Positions 58,207 to 64,000 of a stretch of 64,000 nt of DNA are shown piece after piece. Location of the stretch: positions 248,001 to 312,000 of the forward strand of contig JBFLYK010000002.1 in the NCBI GenBank assembly GCA_040756995.1, in the 5' to 3' direction. Every line of letters starts with the position of its first letter. Within the stretch, counting starts at the first letter, position 1. This DNA is from BP-133 sp040756995. Lineage in GTDB: Bacteria > Actinomycetota > Acidimicrobiia > IMCC26256 > BP-133. A program made the position numbers and the translations under genes. Below the pieces are notes generated by a model. The model was not told where the DNA came from, did no database searches, and saw only the letters and a program-made list of their open reading frames with translations.

Positions 58207-59529
58207 ATGGTGACGTGGGCACGGGCGGCGCGAGCTGGCGCGGCCGGCGCGGTCCTGGTGCTCAGCGTCGTGACCGCGCCGACCCCCGGGCGCGCTCAGG
58301 AGACGCGGTCGTTCGAAGGCGTCGCCAGCGGCGGGCTGATCCAGACGCTCATCCGGGTCGAGCCGGCGGTCGTGCAATCCGACCTGGTGGACCCGGGGAC
58401 CGTGGTGGCCCAGGCCCGCCTGACATCGCTCGGCGACTCCACGGCCTACGCATCGCATCCATATCCGGGGACCGTGCCGCTCGCCTTGCCCGGTCTGATC
58501 AGCAGCCTGGTGCTGCAGGGGGCGGCCAGCGTTCCCGGATACCCCTTCGTGGCCGAGTCCGCATTCCCGGCGCGGCCCGAGGCCACGGTGGGCATCGGCT
58601 CCCTCCGCCTCTCAGCCACCAGTCGGGCGGACACGACCAGCGGTGAGGCGACCGACGGAGCCAACCGCACCCTGGCGTCGGTGACGCTGGAGGAGGGATC
58701 CGGGCAGGTGACGTCACAGGCGGAGACCGAGCTCGGCTCCTTCGACCTCGGTCCGGCGGTCTCCATCGCCGGGATGCGCAGCGCGGCAACGGCGAAGCGC
58801 GCTCCCGGGGCGGAGGTCGAGCGGCAGACCGAGTTCTCCGTCGACCGCATGAGCATCCTCGGCCAGCAGGTGCGAGTCACCGCCGAGGGCCTCCACGTCG
58901 CCGACGAGACCGTCGTGCCGGGAGTGAGCGGCCCGGTCCGCACCGTCAACGAACTCCTGGCCGCGCTGGCCGAGCAGGGGACCACCATCACGGTGCTGCC
59001 GCCCGTGGAGGACAAGGACGGCGCGACGTCGGCCGGCTTGGAGATCAGCCAGCGGGTGAATGTTGGTCTGGAGGGAGCTTCGGTCGTCACCGTGACCTAC
59101 ATCGTGGGGCGTTCGTCGGCCTGGGTGTCCGACCAGGCTCCGGGTTCCGCGATCCCGGGACTCCTGCCGGAGGTCACCACGGAATTCGGAGCACCCGTTC
59201 CCACGGAGACGGCGTCCGGTCCCGGGCTCACTCCTCCGTTGGGGGACGGGCCGGTGGCATCCGGCGCGGTCTCGGCCGTCCTGCCGGACTCCGTGGCGGC
59301 GAGCCGCGGCGCCCCGGGCGGGACCGAGGGTTCGGCGGCCGTGGCGACGGGCCCCGCGTCGGGAGGGGGGTCGTCGGTCTCCCCGGCGGTGGCCACCGTC
59401 CGCCGGCTGGTGCCGGAGCGCTCGCGGGCCGGGGTCGTGTACCCAGTTCTCGTTCTGGGCGGAGTGTCGCTCGTGGCCGCCACGAGCCTGCTTCGCAAGT
59501 GGGGGGTGAAGTCAGCGTGGAGTTCCTGA
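58207..59529 (+). CDS. secreted, C-terminally anchored protein of unknown function
   Basis: 440 residues: signal peptide (ARAARAGAAGAVLVLSVVTAPTPGRAQ), a beta-rich extracellular domain with many Ser/Thr/Val/Ala strands (about 30-310), a Pro/Gly/Ser-rich linker and a C-terminal membrane helix (VVYPVLVLGGVSLVAATSLL) followed by RKWG. This resembles actinobacterial surface proteins with no assigned function. It leads a run of short-spaced genes ending in an ABC importer, so it may be part of that uptake system. No catalytic motif seen. Confidence 0.75.
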   Translation: MVTWARAARAGAAGAVLVLSVVTAPTPGRAQETRSFEGVASGGLIQTLIRVEPAVVQSDLVDPGTVVAQARLTSLGDSTAYASHPYPGTVPLALPGLISSLVLQGAASVPGYPFVAESAFPARPEATVGIGSLRLSATSRADTTSGEATDGANRTLASVTLEEGSGQVTSQAETELGSFDLGPAVSIAGMRSAATAKRAPGAEVERQTEFSVDRMSILGQQVRVTAEGLHVADETVVPGVSGPVRTVNELLAALAEQGTTITVLPPVEDKDGATSAGLEISQRVNVGLEGASVVTVTYIVGRSSAWVSDQAPGSAIPGLLPEVTTEFGAPVPTETASGPGLTPPLGDGPVASGAVSAVLPDSVAASRGAPGGTEGSAAVATGPASGGGSSVSPAVATVRRLVPERSRAGVVYPVLVLGGVSLVAATSLLRKWGVKSAWSS

Positions 59530-59864
59530 CGTGGGTCCGCAACGAGTGGGACCGGGTGGCGGCCTGGGTCATCGTCGCCCTCGGTGCGCTACTGCTCGTG
59601 CTGGGATGGGTCGGTGTCACGAGTACCCCGTACTCCTACGAGCAGATCCCGTACGTCGTCTCCGGTGGTCTCGGCGGGATCTTCCTGCTCGGCATTGGGG
59701 CGATGCTCTGGACGTCGGCCGATCTCCGTGACGAGTGGCGCACGCTGCGCGAGCTCGTCGAGCTCGACCGGGTTCGAGACGCCGCCGCGGGGGCCGTCCC
59801 GGCGGGGGAAGACCAGAAAGGGACGGCGCCGCGACCGGCGCGGCAGTTCGTGGGCCAGCCGTGA
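59517..59864 (+). CDS. two-helix membrane protein
   Basis: About 115 residues with two membrane helices (VAAWVIVALGALLLVLGWVGV and YVVSGGLGGIFLLGIGAMLW) and a charged cytoplasmic tail (DLRDEWRTLRELVELDRVRD). GTG at 59517 overlaps the preceding gene by 13 bp; GTG 59499 is an alternative. Family not recognised; same transcription unit as its neighbours. Confidence 0.6.
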   Translation: MEFLTWVRNEWDRVAAWVIVALGALLLVLGWVGVTSTPYSYEQIPYVVSGGLGGIFLLGIGAMLWTSADLRDEWRTLRELVELDRVRDAAAGAVPAGEDQKGTAPRPARQFVGQP

Positions 59865-60322
59865 TGCGACTGCCGCCGCTCGCGGCGATCACTGACAGCT
59901 GCTGGTCGCGGCCGGCTCGGGTGTGGCTGGTGGTGGTCACCGCCAGTGCGGCGGGGCTGCTGGCTGTCGCGGCGATCGGCGCCGGTGCGCAGGACCGCCT
60001 GGACCGGCAGCTCGCCTGGTTGAACCTGGCGATCGTCGCCTCGATCGTCTCGGCGGGGGCTCAGCTGCTGTTCCTGTTGCACGGGTGGAGGTCGGTGGCC
60101 GGCCTCCGACGGGTCGTGGTCGACCGGCGGAGGGCCGCTCGCGAGGACTGGGTCGTCTACGAGCCGGCCCGGCCCAACGATCTCATCACGGTCCCGGGGA
60201 CCCCCTGGTGGCACCGACCGTCCTGTCTGCTCGTCGGCGACAAGCCCACCGTGCCGGCGGGACGGGGTTCGGCCCAGGTGCCGTGCCCGGTCTGCCGACC
60301 CCAGGAGTTGGCCAGTGCGTGA
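59864..60322 (+). CDS. membrane protein with C-terminal cysteine pair
   Basis: About 152 residues. Two hydrophobic helices (VWLVVVTASAAGLLAVAAIGAG and LAWLNLAIVASIVSAGAQLLFLLHGW) are followed by a cytoplasmic part ending in RPSCLLVGDKPTV ... QVPCPVCRP, with a C-x2-C that might bind metal together with the upstream Cys. Start overlaps the preceding stop (TGATG). Unknown function; probably an accessory of the ABC importer downstream. Confidence 0.6.
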   Translation: MRLPPLAAITDSCWSRPARVWLVVVTASAAGLLAVAAIGAGAQDRLDRQLAWLNLAIVASIVSAGAQLLFLLHGWRSVAGLRRVVVDRRRAAREDWVVYEPARPNDLITVPGTPWWHRPSCLLVGDKPTVPAGRGSAQVPCPVCRPQELASA

Positions 60323-62249
60323 CTTCTTGCCGTTCATCATCGCCGGCGTCGCCTCCGGTGTGCTCTACGGGTTGGCGGCCACGGGCCTGGTCCTGACCTA
60401 CAAGACGTCGGGCATTCTCAATTTCGCCCACGGAGCTATCGCCGCGGCCTGCGCCTACGCCTTCTATGACCTTCGGACGATCCAGGGACTGGCCTGGCCG
60501 GCGGCGCTGGCCCTGACGCTGTTCGTCTTCGCTCCCGCGCTGGCCATGGTGCTGGAGCTTGTCGCCCGTCAGATCGCGCCCGCACCGGTGGCCACGAGCA
60601 TTCTCGCCACCGTCGGGATGCTGGTGGCGATCCAGGGCGTCATCGCCCGCCGATACGGGTTGGCGCCGCTGGCCTTTCCCTCGTTCCTGTCGACCGGCAC
60701 GTTCACCGTCGCCGGCGTCCGCGTCGGCTACGACCAACTCACGATCGTCGCTGTCTCGGTCGTCTGCGCCGCGGCTCTCTTCGGGTTCTTTCGGTTCACG
60801 TCGACCGGTCTACAGACGCGGGCCGTGGTCGACAACCCGGATCTCCTCGACCTCACCGGTCGCAGTCCCACCCGGGTCCGCCGGCTGGCCTGGGCAATCG
60901 GCTGTTCCTTCGCCGGCCTCTCCGGAATCCTGGTCGCCACGATCGTGAGCCTCGACCTCACGTTCCTGACCTTGCTCGTGGTCGCCTCGTTCGGTGCGGC
61001 GGCAGTCGGTCGTTTCCGCAACCTGGGTGCCACTTTCGTCGCCGCCATCGCCATCGGTGTCGCCGGTGAGATCATCAAGAAGTACGTCCCCGGCAATCCG
61101 GTGTTGGCCGGAATCCCGGCGAGCCTTCCGTTCCTCGTGTTGTTCGGCGTTCTCCTTCTGTCGCCTGCCGGAAGATTCCGGGAACGGGAGGCCCGGCGCA
61201 GTCCCCGCCGCACCTGGGCGGTCCCGAGGTGGCTCACGGCGGCCGTGGGTTTGCTCGGGTTGGTCGCCGTGCTGGCCGCCCCGTCGATTGACGGTGGCCG
61301 GCTGCCCGTCTACAGCAATGGCGCCATCCTGGTCATCGTCTTCGTGTCGTTGAGTCTGCTGGTGGAACTGTCGGGCCAGGCGTCGCTGTGCCAGATGAGC
61401 TTTGCCGCGGTGGCGGCGACCGCGTTTTCCCATCTGACGGAAGGCGTCGGCCTGCCGTGGCTGCCCGCCTGTCTGCTGGCCGCGCTGGTGGTCGTCCCGC
61501 TCGGCGCCCTCCTCAGCATTCCGGCCATCAGACTGTCCCGGCTGTATCTCGCTCTCGCCACATTCGGGTTCGCCATCCTCGTGCAGCAGTTCGCCTTCTT
61601 TACCGGTCTGATGTTCGGCCGGAGCGGCATCAGGTCGGCTCCCCGGCCGGGAATTCTCGGGCTCGGCACCGACCGGGGATTCTTCTACCTCTGCGTGGGG
61701 CTGGCCATCGCCAGCCTGCTGTTGGCGTTCGTCGTCGCCCGGAGCCGGATGGGCCGCCTGCTGACGGGAATGGCCGATTCCCCCCTGGCGATGACTGCCC
61801 ATGGCGCCGACATTCAGATCACCCGTGTACTGGTCTTTTGTCTCTCGGCGTTCATGGCCGGGATCGCCGGCGTGCTGCTGATCTCACTGACCGGCAGCGC
61901 GGCGGCCAGCGGCACGACCTTCGGGTTCCAGGCCAGTCTGCTCCTGCTCGTGGTGTTGACGATCTCCGGCCGGTCACCCGTGGCGTCGCCGGTGGTCGCG
62001 GCCTTTCTCCTCGCCGTGCTCCCGAGTTTCAGTACCGACCCCGGTTTTCAGACCACGCAACAGATCGCCTTCGGGACGCTGGCTGTGCTCATCGCCGCGT
62101 TGCGGGGCATGGCCGGCGAGTATTTCAAGCGGGCGGCGCGTACAACCGCCTGGCGGCGGCAATGGAGCCCGGTGTCCGACCGCTCGGCCCGTCGAGGGTC
62201 TGTCGCGCCGCAGGGCTTGCCCTCACGGCCTCTGGAGGTCCACGTCTGA
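60315..62249 (+). CDS. fused LivH-LivM-type ABC permease
   Basis: 644 residues that combine two permeases of the branched-chain amino acid family in one chain. The first half (1-290) resembles LivH (GVLYGLAATGLVLTYKTSGILNFAHGA). The second half (about 310-620) resembles LivM (SLSLLVELSGQASLCQMSFAAVAATAFSHL, SIPAIRLSRLYLALATFGFAILVQQFAF). Such transporters usually use two separate proteins. GTG overlaps the preceding gene by 8 bp. The importer takes up small carboxylates, amino acids or amides. Confidence 0.92.
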   Translation: MRDFLPFIIAGVASGVLYGLAATGLVLTYKTSGILNFAHGAIAAACAYAFYDLRTIQGLAWPAALALTLFVFAPALAMVLELVARQIAPAPVATSILATVGMLVAIQGVIARRYGLAPLAFPSFLSTGTFTVAGVRVGYDQLTIVAVSVVCAAALFGFFRFTSTGLQTRAVVDNPDLLDLTGRSPTRVRRLAWAIGCSFAGLSGILVATIVSLDLTFLTLLVVASFGAAAVGRFRNLGATFVAAIAIGVAGEIIKKYVPGNPVLAGIPASLPFLVLFGVLLLSPAGRFREREARRSPRRTWAVPRWLTAAVGLLGLVAVLAAPSIDGGRLPVYSNGAILVIVFVSLSLLVELSGQASLCQMSFAAVAATAFSHLTEGVGLPWLPACLLAALVVVPLGALLSIPAIRLSRLYLALATFGFAILVQQFAFFTGLMFGRSGIRSAPRPGILGLGTDRGFFYLCVGLAIASLLLAFVVARSRMGRLLTGMADSPLAMTAHGADIQITRVLVFCLSAFMAGIAGVLLISLTGSAAASGTTFGFQASLLLLVVLTISGRSPVASPVVAAFLLAVLPSFSTDPGFQTTQQIAFGTLAVLIAALRGMAGEYFKRAARTTAWRRQWSPVSDRSARRGSVAPQGLPSRPLEVHV

Positions 62250-63022
62250 TGGCCGTGCTCACCGCGGGCCTCGAAGTCAGTGGCCTCACCGTGGCCTATT
62301 CGGGCAATGTCGCGCTGTCCGATGTCAGCCTGCAGGCGCCGATCGGGGTGATCACCGGCCTGATCGGGCCGAACGGGGCGGGCAAGACGACACTGTTCAA
62401 TGCCTGTACCGGGATCCTCCGGCCGTCCGCCGGACGGATCCGCTTCAACGGCCAGGATGTCACCGCCGTTTCGGCGCCTCGCCGGGCGCAGCTCGGGTTG
62501 GGCCGTACGTTCCAGCGGATGGAGCTCTTCGACTCGCTGGACGTCCGAAGCAATGTCGCCCTCGGCAGCGAGGCGATGCGAGCCGGCTCCAATCCCGTCC
62601 GGCACGTGCTGGAACTGTCCGGGGACCGCGCCGAGATCGAAGAAGCCACTCGGAGCGCGATGGAGCGGTGCGGAATCAGCGCCCTGGCTGACCGTCCGGT
62701 GGTGGCGCTCTCGACCGGTCAGCGCCGGCTCGTTGAGCTCGCTCGGGCGCTGGCGGCAAGGCGATCACTGCTCCTCCTCGATGAACCGTCCTCGGGGCTC
62801 GATCACCAGGAGACCGCTCGCTTCGGATCAGTGCTGCGCGAAGTCGTGAATCAGGACGGGAACGGGATCTTTCTCGTCGAGCACGACATGGACCTCGTCA
62901 TGGCCGTCTGCGACTACCTGTACGTGCTCGACTTCGGGCAGTTGATCGCCGAAGGCACACCAGAGGCGATCCGCAACAGCGCGGTGGTGCGCCGGGCATA
63001 CCTGGGAGAGGACCTCACATGA
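62249..63022 (+). CDS. ABC transporter ATP-binding protein (LivG-like)
   Basis: 257 residues: Walker A GPNGAGKTTLF, LivG-type loop RTFQRMELFDSLDVRSNVALG, an altered signature LSTGQRRLVELARAL (STGQ instead of SGGQ), Walker B LLLLDEPSSGLD and H-loop FLVEHDMD. ATPase of the importer with the fused permease. Start overlaps the permease stop (TGATG). Confidence 0.95.
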   Translation: MAVLTAGLEVSGLTVAYSGNVALSDVSLQAPIGVITGLIGPNGAGKTTLFNACTGILRPSAGRIRFNGQDVTAVSAPRRAQLGLGRTFQRMELFDSLDVRSNVALGSEAMRAGSNPVRHVLELSGDRAEIEEATRSAMERCGISALADRPVVALSTGQRRLVELARALAARRSLLLLDEPSSGLDHQETARFGSVLREVVNQDGNGIFLVEHDMDLVMAVCDYLYVLDFGQLIAEGTPEAIRNSAVVRRAYLGEDLT

Positions 63023-63750
63023 GCCGGGCCGCCGCGCCCGCGACCGGCCTCGAGTTGAGGGACATCAGCGCCGGCTACGCCGGTGCTCAGGTGCTGCGTT
63101 CGGTGTCGCTGGTGGCCCCTGCCGGGCATGTGACGGCCCTGATCGGCGGGAACGGTGCCGGCAAGACGACGCTGCTCAACGTGGCGTCCGGGCTGCACCG
63201 TCCGACCAGCGGAGCGGTGGTGCTCGACGGCCGGGACGTCACCCGCTGCCGCCCAGCGGAGCGGGTCCAGCTGGGAATCTGTCATATTCCCGAGGGTCGG
63301 GCGATCTTTCCTTCCCTGACGGTGCGGGAGAACCTGCAGCTCCACGATCGGGATGCGGTCGAGGACGTGGTCGGCACTGCCATCGAGGCCTTCCCGGCCC
63401 TCGGTCAGCGGCTCGACCAGGTGGCCGGCAGCATGAGCGGTGGTCAGCAGCAGATGCTCGCTCTCGCTCGGGCGTATGTGAGCGGGCCCAACTACATCCT
63501 GCTGGACGAGGTGTCCATGGGCCTCGCTCCCGCGCTCGTCGCTGAGATTTTCGAGTTTCTCGAGAAGCTGGCCCGGGGCGGGGCCGGGCTGCTGGTCGTG
63601 GAGCAGTACGTGAGCAAGGTCCTGGACATCGCCGATGTCGTCTACGTCCTGCGCAAGGGACAGGTGGTGTTCGCCGGTGCGCCGGATGAGCTGGATGCCG
63701 AGGCACTGGCGGAGAGCTACGTCGGTTCGAGCGCGAGCAGGAAAGCGTGA
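63019..63750 (+). CDS. ABC transporter ATP-binding protein (LivF-like)
   Basis: 243 residues: Walker A GGNGAGKTTLL, the LivF motif HIPEGRAIFPSLTVRENL, signature MSGGQQQMLALARAY, Walker B YILLDEVSMGLAP and H-switch at LLVVEQYVSKVL (Gln in place of the usual His). Second ATPase of the importer. Start overlaps the LivG-like stop (ATGA). Confidence 0.95.
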   Translation: MSRAAAPATGLELRDISAGYAGAQVLRSVSLVAPAGHVTALIGGNGAGKTTLLNVASGLHRPTSGAVVLDGRDVTRCRPAERVQLGICHIPEGRAIFPSLTVRENLQLHDRDAVEDVVGTAIEAFPALGQRLDQVAGSMSGGQQQMLALARAYVSGPNYILLDEVSMGLAPALVAEIFEFLEKLARGGAGLLVVEQYVSKVLDIADVVYVLRKGQVVFAGAPDELDAEALAESYVGSSASRKA

Positions 63751-64000
63751 ACGAAATGAACACAAGGACGATTCTCCCGCCGCGGGCCGGTGTGCGGGTC
63801 GCGCTGGCGGTCGGCGCCTCGGTGCTGCTCGTCGCCGGGTGCGGGCATCGAATCCCCGACGAGGAGCTGCTCGCCGCCAACAGCCGGGTTGTCGGCGAGA
63901 CGCCCGCCGGCCCGACCGAGACGACCGGGCCGGCGGCCGAGGCGGCCGCGCCGACCGAGGTTCCTTCCGCCGGTGCCGGCTCCTCGCCGGTGACGCCCGG
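63747..64000 (+). CDS. ABC substrate-binding lipoprotein, N-terminal part (cut by window end)
   Basis: The frame is open to the end of the window. GTG overlaps the LivF-like stop (GTGA); an ATG 9 nt later is an alternative. The N-terminus is a lipoprotein signal (VRVALAVGASVLLVAGCGH, lipobox VAGC) followed by a Pro/Thr/Glu/Ala-rich linker like that of the lipoprotein at 47238. Given its position it is probably the substrate-binding protein of this importer; the binding domain itself is outside the window. Confidence 0.75.
   Translation, partial: MNEMNTRTILPPRAGVRVALAVGASVLLVAGCGHRIPDEELLAANSRVVGETPAGPTETTGPAAEAAAPTEVPSAGAGSSPVTP

Noticed and set aside
1..64000. tRNA, rRNA, riboswitch, CRISPR, insertion sequence or prophage features
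   Set aside because: Looked for on reading; no cloverleaf-like conserved arms, regularly spaced direct repeats, transposase or integrase sequences, or terminal inverted repeats were recognised.

Overview
The window is about 70% GC with dense, short-spaced genes, many GTG/TTG starts and frequent 4-bp start/stop overlaps. It carries a mycofactocin-type SDR, thiolase plus DUF35 pairs, several LAL-type LuxR regulators and zinc-finger anti-sigma factors. Together these point to a high-GC actinobacterium, probably a soil or aquatic Acidimicrobiia-like lineage; the lineage is inference. No rRNA, tRNA, CRISPR, transposase or phage gene was seen.

Layout. 0-2.1 kb: tail of an aldehyde dehydrogenase coupled to an acyl-CoA ligase. 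2.3-3.7 kb: two toxin-antitoxin-like pairs, a vapBC and an AbrB/PIN-like pair. 3.9-7.6 kb: small membrane protein, zinc-finger anti-sigma, PBP4-type carboxypeptidase, and a divergent secreted repeat protein with a strong terminator. 7.7-11.0 kb: MoxR ATPase / DUF58 / VWA operon, converging on an ECF sigma gene. 11.8-22.8 kb: the most interesting region, a coenzyme M (CoM) island. It holds a 2-oxopropyl-CoM reductase/carboxylase (XecC type) translationally coupled to a ComA-type phosphosulfolactate synthase, a MetE-like zinc alkyltransferase that fits epoxyalkane:CoM transferase, a mycofactocin-type SDR, a haloalkane dehalogenase, a VOC protein, an MFS transporter and two regulators. The AcoR-like regulator appears to sit behind a palindromic operator. 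22.9-26.2 kb: GMC oxidoreductase, cyclase-family hydrolase and SDR. 26.3-31.1 kb: a four-gene operon with two SMP-30 lactonase-like proteins, a GlcG-GlcG-cupin fusion and a redoxin. 31.1-39.1 kb: a regulatory block of two LAL regulators, two ECF sigma genes, an anti-sigma gene and small paralogous proteins.

39.4-58.2 kb: a catabolic cluster. It encodes an acyl-CoA ligase, a frameshifted thiolase, DUF35 and a thiolase-like protein, a limonene-epoxide-hydrolase-family enzyme, a ferredoxin, a DUF59 protein, three amidohydrolase-2 proteins, an enoyl-CoA hydratase, a Rieske oxygenase, LAL and IclR regulators and an aldehyde dehydrogenase. A shared upstream element with a TGAAAT core precedes at least four divergent transcription units here. 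58.2-64 kb: secreted and membrane proteins leading into a branched-chain-type ABC importer with a fused LivH-LivM permease; the window ends inside a second substrate-binding lipoprotein.

Regulatory reading. Upstream regions repeatedly show (C/T)GTAAC, 15-17 nt, then (A/G)GAC(A/T)G. The pattern occurs ahead of an ECF sigma gene, two LAL genes, an anti-sigma gene, the SMP-30 operon and others, so it is probably the promoter class of one or more of the three related ECF sigma factors. A palindrome TCACCCGGGTGA recurs at three of these intergenic regions. No alkene or alkane monooxygenase and no other CoM-biosynthesis genes lie in the window, so the substrate of the CoM island is unknown.
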